NCBI GenBank assembly: GCA_002483135.1
Contig: DLHI01000024.1
Location: forward strand, 124,001 to 188,000
Source of the DNA: Hyphomonadaceae bacterium UBA7672
GTDB taxonomy: Bacteria; Pseudomonadota; Alphaproteobacteria; Caulobacterales; Hyphomonadaceae
DNA length: 64,000 nt
Direction of reading: 5' to 3'
Positions 9,112-17,804 of the stretch are shown here, piece after piece; positions within the stretch are counted from its first letter, which is position 1; every line of letters starts with the position of its first letter. The position numbers and the translations under genes were made by a program. The notes under the pieces were generated by a model, which made no database searches, was not told where the DNA came from, and saw only the letters and a program-made list of their open reading frames with translations.

Positions 9112-10011
9112 TTAACGGGAAATATCGGCCTTACGGCCGGGCCAGGTGCGGACGAATTCGCGAAGTTCCGGATCGTCCTTTCTTGGCAATACAATCAACA
9201 GCCTGACAAGCAAGTCTCCCGGGTTGGGTCGCGTCTGAACGCCCTTTCCCCGAAGCTTCAGCAGGTCGCCTGAATTGGACCCCGGCGGGACTGAAAGTGT
9301 AACCGGCCCCGACGGCGTGACCACCGGCACCTTCCCGCCCTCGACCGCCTCGGCCAGAGAGATTCGCAGGTCCATGCGCACATCATCGCCCTCGCGGCGG
9401 AAGGTCGGGTGGCTCGCAACAGTGATCTCGACCAGGGCATCGCCTGCAGGCCCGTTGCCCGTGCCCGGCAGGCCCTGACCTTTCAGGCGCAGCGTCTGTC
9501 CGGAGTTGAGCCCTGCGGGGATCGCAAGATCGAGCGAGCGACCATCCGACATGGTTACGCGGCGGCGCCCGCCATTCACCGCGTCCAGGAAATCGACCTC
9601 CATGCGATAGCGCACATCCTCGCCACGCGTCTGGCCGAAGCCCCGCGCCCCCCCGCCGCGGCTGAACAGGCCATCGAACAGGTCCTCGAATGCGTCGGCC
9701 CTGCCACCGCCCCCGCTGCCGCCACCGCGCGCCCTGGCGCCAGCAAAGCCCCCGAATCCGGCTCCCGGCTGGAAGTGCGGACGTTCATTACCGTCCGCAT
9801 CGATCTCGCCACGATCGAATCGCGCGCGCTGAGGTTCGTCGGTGAGAAGGTTGAATGCAGCGGTCAAACGCTTGAACCGTTCGGCGCTCGCCTTGTCATT
9901 CGGGCGCACGTCCGGGTGCAGCTCCTTGGCGAGCTTGCGATAGGCCTTGCGAATTTCCTCGGCGCTTGAGGACTTTGGTACACCCAGCGCCGCGTAGGGA
10001 TCCCAGCTCAA
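9112..10011 (-). CDS. DnaJ/CbpA-like J-domain co-chaperone, TTG start
   Basis: The protein has 299 residues from a TTG at 10011. That start is preceded by AAGGA seven bases upstream and sits directly before the J domain (WDPYAALGV); longer readings from 10272 run towards the GTA gene and lack homology-like sequence. The J domain has HPD at 32-34. A glycine-rich linker follows, then two beta domains typical of DnaJ C-terminal substrate-binding regions (GRRRVTMSDGR..., then GGKVPVVTPSG). There is no cysteine-rich zinc domain, so it is of the CbpA class that works with DnaK. It lies 104 bp downstream of the last GTA gene on the same strand. Confidence 0.9.
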   Translation of the reverse strand: MSWDPYAALGVPKSSSAEEIRKAYRKLAKELHPDVRPNDKASAERFKRLTAAFNLLTDEPQRARFDRGEIDADGNERPHFQPGAGFGGFAGARARGGGSGGGGRADAFEDLFDGLFSRGGGARGFGQTRGEDVRYRMEVDFLDAVNGGRRRVTMSDGRSLDLAIPAGLNSGQTLRLKGQGLPGTGNGPAGDALVEITVASHPTFRREGDDVRMDLRISLAEAVEGGKVPVVTPSGPVTLSVPPGSNSGDLLKLRGKGVQTRPNPGDLLVRLLIVLPRKDDPELREFVRTWPGRKADISR

Positions 10012-10115
10012 CTGCCGATCCTTGCTCTGAGCCCGCGCTCTACCGTGGAGCCGCTTCCCAATGCAAGACAAGCGAGAAGATGGGGATTTTGGGGCAATCC
10101 CACTGCTTTCGCCGT

Positions 10116-13100
10116 CTAAGGCGCAGGAATCGCCACCTCCAGGGCGGCTACCGCCCCGGCCTGCCCGTCGGCGCCCAACTGGCCGGCCTCGACCAGCGCA
10201 ATGCCCCCAGCCGGAAAATCCGCAATCCGCTCCGCCTCCGGATAGACCGCAAGCGGAGCATCGGTCTCCCACATCCGCGCGCCTCCCCAGCCGGAAATCC
10301 GCACGGAATAGCGCTCGGGAAGAGTTAGGGGAGGCTCACCCGCCACCCACGGATCACCATCCCGCCGGGCCCGTCGCACCCATGTCATGGTCAGGTCACC
10401 GCCCGACCAACTCGCCCGCAAATGCGCTGGCGACCATTCCTTCTGCGCAACAGCATTGAACGCTTGCGTATCCGTCCACAGCCCACCTGACACACCAGTC
10501 GGCGCGCCAACTCTCCATAACAGATCTAGCCCGCGTTCCCACGCCGCCACATCCAGCCGCGACTCGGCTCCCGTCAGAAACACGATACGCGCGCCCGCCG
10601 ACGCGCCCGCCGCCATCGCAGGCTCGGAGCCCAGCTGACCGCGCAACAGCGTATCCAGGCGATATTGCCCCAGCCCCACAAGCTCCGCGCCGACATACTG
10701 GATCGCCTCCCACCCGGCAGCCGTCTCTACCAGCGCCAGGTTGGCGCCATTCAGCACGGCCGCCTTCGTCCGCGCCGCAAGCTCGCCTCCTACAACATCG
10801 ACCCAGATCGATGTCTCCTGCCAGCGCCCCGCGACATGCGGATACATCGGTCCCGCCAGCCGGCCGATCGTGCAGGGCCGATTGATCTCGCCGCGCACGC
10901 TCAACTGATCCGCTTCAGCGCCAGCCTCGAATACAATGCGTCCCGGCCACGGCGCCGCGAAAGCAAAACCCATCGGGCGCAGGTCATTTTCCTGTCCGGG
11001 CAGCGCCGGCGCATCGACAATCACGACATCCGGCTCTCCCGGCGCCACTACACCGCGATCCGGCGCCGGCAAGGCGGGCGTCAACACGGGCGCGAGTACA
11101 CGCCCGGCTCGCACCGCTCGAAACGTTATGGTCGCTGCATCCGACCTCTCGGTGATCCGCCACGCTACGCCATCCAGCTCCACCGTATCGCCCGGCTCGA
11201 TGACGAGCCCATCCGACGCCATTGCGAACTGCAGTCCGGTACGCGACAGTCGCAAGGCCTCTGAAAGGTCGCGGGCGCATTGCCGCGCCTGGTCCTCATC
11301 CATCGCAATCGGAAGTGCGACATCCACGATCTCGTCGCTTGCGGCGATCTCGCCCGACGCCACCGCCGGCATGTGGTCTGCTTCGGAGGCCATGTAGGAA
11401 ACTCGCACGCCCGGCGTACTGGCCTCCAACCCGGCATGGGTGATCTCGGTCGAGGCCTTGTCTGCCTGCACCAACCTTCCCGCCGAAACTGGAACGGACT
11501 GGTCGCCGCGCATGCGGAACACCAACACGCCCTCGCGCTCCGTGCAGTCCACGCCAAAAGCCCTCGCCAGCGGCTCGATAGCAGACCGCGCACTCGCCGG
11601 GCCATCAAACGCATACCCGGTAACGATGCCTGCAAGGCCACCGGTATCCGCCTCCGCACCCGCACGGCCAGCAATGTCGGCGATAACGTCCGACAAGAGC
11701 GCAAGCCCCGTGCGGCCATTCAGCCAATGCCCCAACCGCCAGTTGGCCGCATCGCTCCAGACGTCCTCGCGAAGCGGGAACGCCGGAAACGGCCGCGCGT
11801 CCCAGGCCCACAGCCCGACGCCATCTTCCGGGATCATGCGCCCGGCATAGACACCCGAGACCAGATTGTTCGACGGGTCGCCCCAGAATTCGTGGAACGC
11901 CTCGATGGCGCGTCTGGGCGCTACATCGTCGCGCCGCCCATTCGAGAAATGCGGCAGCGCGCCTTCCGAACTTTTCGGATCATAGAACACGTTCGGCTGG
12001 TTCGCGCCCTTGTCCACCGCCGGCACGCCCATCTCGACCATGCGCACCGGCTTCATCCCCGCCACCCATGCCGTCGGCGTCCCGCTCCTAACACCCGCCG
12101 CGCGCGGGTGATGCGAATGGCTCCACCAGTTCGCGAGATCCTTCTGACGGAACACCCATGGCTCATCATGAGCGCCATCGGTTATCGGCAGGCGCTCCTG
12201 ATCCAGACGCCCATCCTCGTCAGCATAGTACCAGTCGTACGCCTCGCCCCCGGCTATGTTGCTCGCGAGGTATGCCTTGCTGCGTCCGTCCCCCCACGCA
12301 GCATCCGCGTGACCATCGCCATCGCGCCAGTCCGACATGGGCGGATACCAGTCGATCCCGACATGGCTGATCGCATCATCGGCCCACAGCTCATCAAGTG
12401 GGAAGGCCACGTCATCGCCGTCAACCCGGGCGCCATACTCCGTCCAGTCGGCGGCATAGCTGATCTCGCAATCCGGACCGACAATCGCACGCGCATCCGC
12501 CGCCAACGCAACGAGCGCGCTCACAGCCGGATACCCACCGCCAATCTCCAGTCGCGTCAGCCCGCGCAACTCCGACCCCAGCAACAGCCCATCAGCCCCG
12601 GTCTCGCTCGCCAGCTCTGCATAATGAAGCACGAACGCAGCATACTCTGCAAAGAACGCCGAGACCTGCGCCGCCTCATCTCCGGCCACCGCGGATATGC
12701 GGCCGCGCCACGGATATGCCGGCTGAGTTCCCGCGCCATCAAGCGCCGGCAGCGCATTGTCCGCCGGAATATCCATCAGCAGGAACGGATAGAGCGTCAC
12801 ATGATACCCTCGCGCTTTCAGCATCGCGACGGCCTGCCTCACGCTTTCATCCGACGGCGTGCCGCCATAACTCGGCCGGTCATCAACGGTTGAAACCACG
12901 TGCGCTTCTCCGCGCTCGATGCCAGCCACGCTCCAGGCATGCGGCGTCGTCGTCTTGCTCGCGATCTCAACCCCGGGCCGGATCGTGCATTCGCCGCAAC
13001 GCAGATCGTCACCGAACCACGCAACGACAACGTTCACGCGCGACACATTCGGCAGCTCGGCCTCAAGCTGGTCCAGCGACGCTTCGAAATCGCTCTTCAG

Positions 13101-13829
13101 CTCCGCCCCATGTAGATTCTCGGCCGTCTCCTGGCCCGGCGCAAGCCTGCGCCGCACGATGTCGGTCGCCAGCGCAAATTCGCCGGAGCCGGGGATGACA
13201 TTCACGGAGCGCACAACCGTCTCAAGCCGCGTGTCGCCGCCACCAGCCGCCCGCACGATCTCGAACGACAATTGCGGCATGCGCCCGCCAAATGCATCGA
13301 CGGGCATGTCCTCGAAAACGATGTAGGCAAGCCCCGCATAGCCCGGGGCCATGCCAGCGCCCTCGATCGCCTCGATCAGCGGATCCGGCGTCTGGTTCTC
13401 CGTCCCGCGATAGAGCCGCCAGGTCACCTGCGACAGATCGAACGGCTCGCCATTGGCCCAGCACCGGCTGACGCGCGATATTTCTCCGTCGCACAACCCC
13501 ACCGCGAAGCTCAACGAGTAGGAATAGTTGGCCACACGCGGCCCGCCCTTGCCGCCTTCGACATCGCGACGCTCCTTGAACCGCGCCGCCCAGATCAATT
13601 GTCCGCCCACGCGACACCGGCCATAGACAACAGGAATACCCGCGCCCTCGCGCCCCTCGACGAGATGGAACGCCTTGAGCCGCGGCCCCTGCGCGACGGG
13701 CGACAGGAACTGCATGTCTATGGCAAGGCCCGCCAGCCGCCCCGCCGTCTCGCCAAGAAAGGCCAGCCCGCCAGGCAACAGCGCAGAGCCAGCCGCCGCG
13801 CCCAGCTTGCCGAGCACAAGTTCAGCCAT
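10116..13829 (-). CDS. GTA gp15: host-recognition/tail tip protein with TIM-barrel-like domain
   Basis: The protein has 1237 residues from the ATG at 13829, which has GGGAGG five bases upstream; this is close to the size of RcGTA gp15. The N-terminal part is phage-tail-like (an alanine/glycine-rich start, then GIPVVYGRCRVGG). A large central GTA TIM-barrel-like domain follows (YHVTLYPFLLMDIP, WTEYGARVDG, VGIDWYPPMSDWRDGDGH). The C-terminal part has beta-rich baseplate-like sequence. In GTAs this megatron-like protein forms the tail tip and contacts the recipient. It is the last gene of the tail block and starts 41 bp after the NlpC/P60 gene stop. The reading frame is fully open. Confidence 0.93.
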   Translation of the reverse strand: MAELVLGKLGAAAGSALLPGGLAFLGETAGRLAGLAIDMQFLSPVAQGPRLKAFHLVEGREGAGIPVVYGRCRVGGQLIWAARFKERRDVEGGKGGPRVANYSYSLSFAVGLCDGEISRVSRCWANGEPFDLSQVTWRLYRGTENQTPDPLIEAIEGAGMAPGYAGLAYIVFEDMPVDAFGGRMPQLSFEIVRAAGGGDTRLETVVRSVNVIPGSGEFALATDIVRRRLAPGQETAENLHGAELKSDFEASLDQLEAELPNVSRVNVVVAWFGDDLRCGECTIRPGVEIASKTTTPHAWSVAGIERGEAHVVSTVDDRPSYGGTPSDESVRQAVAMLKARGYHVTLYPFLLMDIPADNALPALDGAGTQPAYPWRGRISAVAGDEAAQVSAFFAEYAAFVLHYAELASETGADGLLLGSELRGLTRLEIGGGYPAVSALVALAADARAIVGPDCEISYAADWTEYGARVDGDDVAFPLDELWADDAISHVGIDWYPPMSDWRDGDGHADAAWGDGRSKAYLASNIAGGEAYDWYYADEDGRLDQERLPITDGAHDEPWVFRQKDLANWWSHSHHPRAAGVRSGTPTAWVAGMKPVRMVEMGVPAVDKGANQPNVFYDPKSSEGALPHFSNGRRDDVAPRRAIEAFHEFWGDPSNNLVSGVYAGRMIPEDGVGLWAWDARPFPAFPLREDVWSDAANWRLGHWLNGRTGLALLSDVIADIAGRAGAEADTGGLAGIVTGYAFDGPASARSAIEPLARAFGVDCTEREGVLVFRMRGDQSVPVSAGRLVQADKASTEITHAGLEASTPGVRVSYMASEADHMPAVASGEIAASDEIVDVALPIAMDEDQARQCARDLSEALRLSRTGLQFAMASDGLVIEPGDTVELDGVAWRITERSDAATITFRAVRAGRVLAPVLTPALPAPDRGVVAPGEPDVVIVDAPALPGQENDLRPMGFAFAAPWPGRIVFEAGAEADQLSVRGEINRPCTIGRLAGPMYPHVAGRWQETSIWVDVVGGELAARTKAAVLNGANLALVETAAGWEAIQYVGAELVGLGQYRLDTLLRGQLGSEPAMAAGASAGARIVFLTGAESRLDVAAWERGLDLLWRVGAPTGVSGGLWTDTQAFNAVAQKEWSPAHLRASWSGGDLTMTWVRRARRDGDPWVAGEPPLTLPERYSVRISGWGGARMWETDAPLAVYPEAERIADFPAGGIALVEAGQLGADGQAGAVAALEVAIPAP

Positions 13830-13870
13830 GACAGCCTCCCGAATTTTCGAATGATTGAGTTTCGCGACGC

Positions 13871-14308
13871 TCAGTCGACGCCAGGAAACTGAAACGCCGC
13901 CGCGATACGCCTGCGCCACCACGGAACCAGCCGCGTCTCGCACACCGAGCGCCCCCAGTAAGCGTGGATGATCCTGTCCTCGCCCGAGAGGATTGCTGCG
14001 TGCTTGGCGGGCGCGCCCAGCGCCATGCGGAACAGCAGCACGTCGCCCGCCTGCGCATCGCCAATCGCGACCTCACGCATGTGCCGCCGCGCCGCCTCCA
14101 GCAGCGTCTCCCGGCCCAGCGCCTCGGCCCAATCCGGCGTATACCCCGGCGCCCGCTCGGGCTCCGGCCCGACGACTTCGCGCCATACGCCTCGGACGAG
14201 GCCAAGACAGTCCGCGCCGACACCCGGCAGGCTCGCCTGATGCCGATAGGGCGTGCCCAGCCAGCGCCGCGCCTCCGCAATGATGGCCTCGCGAACAAGC
14301 GCGGTCAT
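13871..14308 (-). CDS. GTA gp14: NlpC/P60 peptidoglycan peptidase of the tail
   Basis: The protein has 145 residues and is an NlpC/P60 cysteine peptidase. The catalytic cysteine is C34 in GADCLGLVRG and the catalytic histidine H93 in AKHAAIL. In RcGTA this protein sits in the tail tip and cuts peptidoglycan during DNA entry. It overlaps gp13 by 4 bp and is followed by gp15, the canonical order. The length and both catalytic residues are intact, so it is not a decayed copy. Confidence 0.95.
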   Translation of the reverse strand: MTALVREAIIAEARRWLGTPYRHQASLPGVGADCLGLVRGVWREVVGPEPERAPGYTPDWAEALGRETLLEAARRHMREVAIGDAQAGDVLLFRMALGAPAKHAAILSGEDRIIHAYWGRSVCETRLVPWWRRRIAAAFQFPGVD

Positions 14309-15180
14309 CCGCGCCTCCCGCCATCATGTGTGTCGCCGGCCGCCGGCCCGGTCAGAACAGCCTCAGACCCCGGCATATGCGGAAAGCCGCGAAAACGCGC
14401 TGTGTTCGCATACTTTACGCGGCAGGTCTCGAATGCCCTGTCGCAACCGGCCGTGACGGTGAATGCGTCGCCCTTCGCAATCGCCCCACGAACCACACCG
14501 CTCAGTTCCAGTGCATCGCCAGCGTGCCGGACAATGCGCGCGACGAGCCCGTCATTGACGCCGGAGGTCCAGGTCAGTCGTCCGCCAGTGAACCAGCCAG
14601 CCGCGAAAGCCGACAGCGCAGCGCATCTGAATCCGACGCCTCCCGTGAGATGCTCCACCATTCCCGAGACGCGATACGCCGAACCATCGATGTCCACGCC
14701 ACACCGCACATCGCCAACATCGGCATCGCACCGGCGCGAATAGACCCGCCCGATGCTGCGCTCCAGCGACGCCTTGAGACTTACCAACTCGGCGGAATAG
14801 GCGCCGCCCGACCTCACAATCTCTGACAGAACGCCAGACCACACGATGATCCGATGCTCGACCGCGCGCCAATCGACGCGCCACACATCAACGCACGCAC
14901 CCTCCCACAGGCCTGCGTCCAGATCCTCGTCCGCGATGAAGTCCAGCGACAACGCGCCGCGACCCGTCGCGCGTCCCGGCGCCAGGCCGCAACTGCTTTC
15001 CAGCGACACCAGCTCCAGCCCGGCAGCCGAGGCAAACACGACGCCCTCGAACGCGAGTTCGTCATCATGATCAGTCGCCCCGAACACGGCGCCGTCCCGC
15101 CGCGTGAAACGCCAGCAATTGCACAGGCTGGTCGCGTCCGCCGCGATACGCGCGGCGAACTCTTCGGAAATCTGTCTCAT
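14305..15180 (-). CDS. GTA gp13: baseplate hub protein (DUF2163)
   Basis: The protein has 291 residues. It carries the DUF2163 pattern with four cysteines, C151 and C160 (RRCDADVGDVRCGVD) and C246 and C253 (AGCDRAFETCRVKY). The RcGTA hub protein gp13 binds an iron-sulfur cluster through such cysteines. The ending HMPGSEAV is also typical. It starts 3 bp after gp12 and overlaps gp14 by 4 bp. No damage is seen. Confidence 0.94.
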   Translation of the reverse strand: MRQISEEFAARIAADATSLCNCWRFTRRDGAVFGATDHDDELAFEGVVFASAAGLELVSLESSCGLAPGRATGRGALSLDFIADEDLDAGLWEGACVDVWRVDWRAVEHRIIVWSGVLSEIVRSGGAYSAELVSLKASLERSIGRVYSRRCDADVGDVRCGVDIDGSAYRVSGMVEHLTGGVGFRCAALSAFAAGWFTGGRLTWTSGVNDGLVARIVRHAGDALELSGVVRGAIAKGDAFTVTAGCDRAFETCRVKYANTARFRGFPHMPGSEAVLTGPAAGDTHDGGRRG

Positions 15181-15183
15181 CGC

Positions 15184-15810
15184 CTAGCCCGCCACTTCAA
15201 CCAGCGGCGCCCGCACAATCCGCGCCGCGCCATGCCCCACCAGCGCCATGTCCAGCCGGTCCAGGTCGAACCGCACTGGCGTGTCGAACTCAAAGCCCGC
15301 CGAAACCGCCACGCCCTCCGCGGGCGTATTCTCCAGCGTCACGACACCTGTTGTGAGATCAACCGAGAACGCAGTGGTTGGCTCGCCATCCACGGCAATC
15401 AGCACCGTCCCCTCAACCGGCTTGCGGATGACGCGCGCGAACGTCTCGGCGCCGCTCGTATAATGCTTCGCCAGCTGGAAGTTGGTTGCAACGCCATCGC
15501 CCGTCCCGATCCCCTGATCCGCCGCGGCAATCGCCACGCCCGGCGCGCAGCTCTTCCAGTCCACCGGATCGCGAAACCGAAAACCGTTCAGCCGCCCGCC
15601 CCGCGCCTCGAAGAAAGCCAAAAGATCGTGCGCAGCATCGAGACGCATCACGGTACCACCCACGTCCCACCTGCGGCGCGACCCGCTCCATCGCGCATTG
15701 CGGCTCTCCGCGCCCGACGCAAGTCGTACGATCTCCGTCTGTCGCTCTGGCCCGCCGACTGCACCCATCGACGCCGCCAGCGGCAGTCGTATCTCATGAA
15801 AGCCGGTCAC
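15184..15810 (-). CDS. GTA gp12: distal tail protein (DUF2460)
   Basis: The protein has 208 residues and the DUF2460 signature: a start like FHEIRLPLAAS, a middle with FFEARGGRLNGFRFRDPVDWKS, and a C-terminal beta-rich part. In RcGTA gp12 forms the distal tail ring joining the tube to the baseplate. It overlaps the tape measure gene by 4 bp and is followed 3 bp later by gp13. Confidence 0.95.
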   Translation of the reverse strand: MTGFHEIRLPLAASMGAVGGPERQTEIVRLASGAESRNARWSGSRRRWDVGGTVMRLDAAHDLLAFFEARGGRLNGFRFRDPVDWKSCAPGVAIAAADQGIGTGDGVATNFQLAKHYTSGAETFARVIRKPVEGTVLIAVDGEPTTAFSVDLTTGVVTLENTPAEGVAVSAGFEFDTPVRFDLDRLDMALVGHGAARIVRAPLVEVAG

Positions 15811-16103
15811 AGGAATCTTGCTCCGCGACGCGCTGCGCGTGCAATCGCCGCCGCGGCCTGGTTCATCGAATTGCGATCAGCCCCCTCTGCGCCGCCAGAC
15901 GCGCCGAATGCGCCCTCCAGCACGCTATCAAGCGCCAGCTCGGCAAAGCGCTCGAAGAACCTGCGCGCCATGCGGTCGAGATCCTCCTCGCCGCCGCGCA
16001 GGATGCGGGCGAGCTCACGCTCCACCGACTGCGTCGCCTTCAGTAGTGCATGCTCCATCGCCTCGGCCGCGCGCTGGGCCGCATCATCCGCTTCGTTCGC
16101 CAT
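15807..16103 (-). CDS. GTA gp11: tail tape measure protein, short form
   Basis: Only 98 residues, almost wholly alpha-helical, with a charged helix (SVERELARILRGGEEDLDRM) and a hydrophobic patch (FAELALDSVLEGAF) resembling the N-terminal part of GTA tape measure proteins. From memory, RcGTA gp11 is about twice this length, so this looks like a truncated or minimal ruler. Position supports the call: it follows the major tail gene by 14 bp and overlaps gp12 by 4 bp. The two tail-chaperone genes (gp10, gp10.1) that normally lie between are absent. The frame itself is intact. Confidence 0.75.
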   Translation of the reverse strand: MANEADDAAQRAAEAMEHALLKATQSVERELARILRGGEEDLDRMARRFFERFAELALDSVLEGAFGASGGAEGADRNSMNQAAAAIARAARRGARFL

Positions 16104-16117
16104 GTGATTTGCTCCGT

Positions 16118-16534
16118 TCAGTCGACTTCAAACGTCACGACACTGCTGGAGACGAGGCGGACCGCAATCGTCGCCTGGTCATCCTCGTCGCCGCCATAAG
16201 CTAGTTCCGTGATTTGAAACCGGCCGGTCATTGTCCCGAAATCGGGGATGACGAGACGCATCATCGGCGCTTCGCCGTTGAAGTACGCGGCCCGCATCAG
16301 GGCATCCGACGCCGCATCGAGAAACACGCCGCGCCCGGCCACCTCTGCGCGCTTCGTCGCCGCCTCCGCGATCAGTTCGCGCCAGGCGCCGGGGCTCTGC
16401 GCCGTCGTCGCCTCCACCAGCCCGGCGGAAAGACTGATCGTCCGCGCACGAATGCCGGCGACCAACAGGAATGTCTCCGACTCCTCGCCATCGCCAATGC
16501 TGACAAGCACGTTGCGGCCTTGCTGGCCTGCCAT
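16118..16534 (-). CDS. GTA gp9: major tail (tube) protein, TP901-1 family
   Basis: The protein has 138 residues from the ATG at 16534 (MAGQQGRN), which has GGGGAAG upstream; a longer reading from 16573 would run into the neighbouring operator. The sequence has the tail-tube pattern NVLVSIGDGEES, VAGIRARTISLSAG, PGAWRELI, then MTGRFQITELAYGG. It forms the tail tube hexamers. It is the first gene of the tail block and is divergent from an ArsR-type regulator, with 63 bp between them. In a normal GTA cluster it would follow gp8 directly; here gp8 is 3.6 kb away. Confidence 0.9.
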   Translation of the reverse strand: MAGQQGRNVLVSIGDGEESETFLLVAGIRARTISLSAGLVEATTAQSPGAWRELIAEAATKRAEVAGRGVFLDAASDALMRAAYFNGEAPMMRLVIPDFGTMTGRFQITELAYGGDEDDQATIAVRLVSSSVVTFEVD

Positions 16535-16562
16535 CGCTCTTCCCCTCTTCGGAAAACAGATG

Positions 16563-16597
16563 TTGACAGGCAACCTGATGGTTGCCTATTGAAGCAC
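16563..16597 (+). promoter_or_regulatory. Promoter and palindromic operator of the arsR-SRPBCC operon; predicted leaderless start
   Basis: A perfect TTGACA (16563-16568) and a TATTGA (16587-16592) are 18 bp apart, so transcription should begin at about 16598, the A of the regulator's ATG; the message is therefore probably leaderless. A perfect palindrome, aggcaacc-tgat-ggttgcct (16568-16587), fills the spacer exactly, the expected place for an autorepressor site. The palindrome also lies 34-53 bp upstream of the gp9 start codon on the other strand, so binding could affect the GTA tail block. Confidence 0.75.
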
Positions 16598-16906
16598 ATG
16601 GATCTGGTGTTCCGGGCCCTCGCCGACGACAGCCGCCGCGCCTTGCTCGACAGCCTCTGCGCCCACAGCGGCCAGACGCTCGGCGAACTCTGCGCCGGCC
16701 TGGCAATGACCCGGCAGGCCGTATCGAAGCACCTTGGAATTCTCGAGGAAGCCAACCTCGTCGCCACGGTGAAGCGCGGACGAGAAAAGCTGCACTATCT
16801 GAACCCGGTTCCGATCGCCGAGATCGCCAACCGCTGGATACGGAAGTTCGAACGTCACAAGGTCGACGCGCTGGTCGACCTCAAACGCCGACTGGAGTCA
16901 GAATGA
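16598..16906 (+). CDS. ArsR-family transcriptional regulator
   Basis: The protein has 102 residues and a winged-helix ArsR fold: FRALADDSRRALLDSL at the start, recognition helix region MTRQAVSKHLGILEEANLV, and wing KRGREKLHYLNP. No CXC metal motif is present, which fits the subgroup that is encoded with SRPBCC (AHSA1) proteins rather than metal sensors. Its stop overlaps the start of the first SRPBCC gene by 4 bp. It probably represses its own operon through the palindrome immediately upstream. It sits in a gap of the GTA cluster and on the opposite strand. Confidence 0.93.
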   Translation: MDLVFRALADDSRRALLDSLCAHSGQTLGELCAGLAMTRQAVSKHLGILEEANLVATVKRGREKLHYLNPVPIAEIANRWIRKFERHKVDALVDLKRRLESE

Positions 16907-17364
16907 CCGACAGCCGCTTCGTCTACGTCACCTACATCCGCACCACGCCGGAGAAACTCTGGGCCGCGCTGATCGAACCGGAGTTCACACGCATCTGGTG
17001 GTGTGAAACCTGGCAGGACTGCGACTGGAAGGTCGGCTCGCCGTGGAAGGCCATGACGCCGGATGGTCGCGTCGCCGATAGCGGCGAGATCGTCGAATAC
17101 GATCCGCCCCGCCGCCTCGTACTCACCTGGCAAAACCAGTTCGTGCCCGACCTGAAGCCCGAGGGGCACTCGCGTCTCACCTACGAACTCGAGCCTGCGG
17201 GCAGTTCCGTGAAACTCACGCTCACCCACGAAATCGGGCTACCCGAATCCAAACTCATCGGCGCCGTTTCACAGGGTTGGCCCCATCTCCTCGCCAGCCT
17301 CAAGACACTCCTCGAATCCGGCACGCCGCTCGCCGAAACCACTAAATGGCCGGAAGGCATGTAG
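16903..17364 (+). CDS. SRPBCC (AHSA1/START-like) domain protein, first copy
   Basis: The protein has 153 residues and one SRPBCC ligand-binding fold: VYVTYIRTTPEKLWAALIEPEFTRIWW at the start, then GEIVEYDPPRRLVLTWQ and a C-terminal helix GWPHLLASLKTLLE. The fold binds small hydrophobic ligands; the ligand is unknown. It is coupled to the ArsR gene by an ATGA overlap. The ArsR plus SRPBCC pairing is widespread. Confidence 0.92.
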   Translation: MTDSRFVYVTYIRTTPEKLWAALIEPEFTRIWWCETWQDCDWKVGSPWKAMTPDGRVADSGEIVEYDPPRRLVLTWQNQFVPDLKPEGHSRLTYELEPAGSSVKLTLTHEIGLPESKLIGAVSQGWPHLLASLKTLLESGTPLAETTKWPEGM

Positions 17365-17366
17365 CG

Positions 17367-17804
17367 ATGACCCAAAATCCAACCGCCATCGCCGTCCAGA
17401 CCTTCAAGGTCCCTGCAGCGCGCGTCTTCGACGCTATTCTCGATGCAGACATGATCGCCCGCTTCATGTTCGGCCCTCTCCTGCGCGAGGAAACCATCCT
17501 CCACATCCACATCGATCCGAAAGTCGGCGGCCGTTTCTCCTACAAGGTCCGCCGCGACGAACATGAGATCGACCATGTCGGCAAATTCCTCGAGCTCCAA
17601 CGGCCCAGCCGCATCGTTTTCACCTGGGCCATCGCCGGCGCCAGCGACCATGACCCCTCGACCGTGGCCATCGACATCACCCCAAGACCGGATGGATGCT
17701 CGCTGCGGCTCGTCCACGATATGGCGCCCGAATGGGTAGACTACATCGACCGCACCCGCGCCGGGTGGGAACGGATGTTCGGCGTCCTGGCGGGACTGCT
17801 CTAG
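17367..17804 (+). CDS. SRPBCC (AHSA1/START-like) domain protein, second copy
   Basis: The protein has 145 residues from the ATG at 17367, two bases after the previous stop. SRPBCC features are IAVQTFKVPAARVFDAILDADM, GRFSYKVRR, GKFLELQRPSRIVFTW and the C-terminal helix GWERMFGVLAGLL. It is a tandem, diverged copy of the upstream protein. Its stop overlaps by 4 bp the stop of the convergent antiporter gene. The ligand is unknown. Confidence 0.92.
   Translation: MTQNPTAIAVQTFKVPAARVFDAILDADMIARFMFGPLLREETILHIHIDPKVGGRFSYKVRRDEHEIDHVGKFLELQRPSRIVFTWAIAGASDHDPSTVAIDITPRPDGCSLRLVHDMAPEWVDYIDRTRAGWERMFGVLAGLL

Noticed and set aside
10012..10272. N-terminal extension of the DnaJ-like protein
   Set aside because: It would overlap gp15 and lacks similarity; the TTG at 10011 has a good ribosome site just before the J domain.
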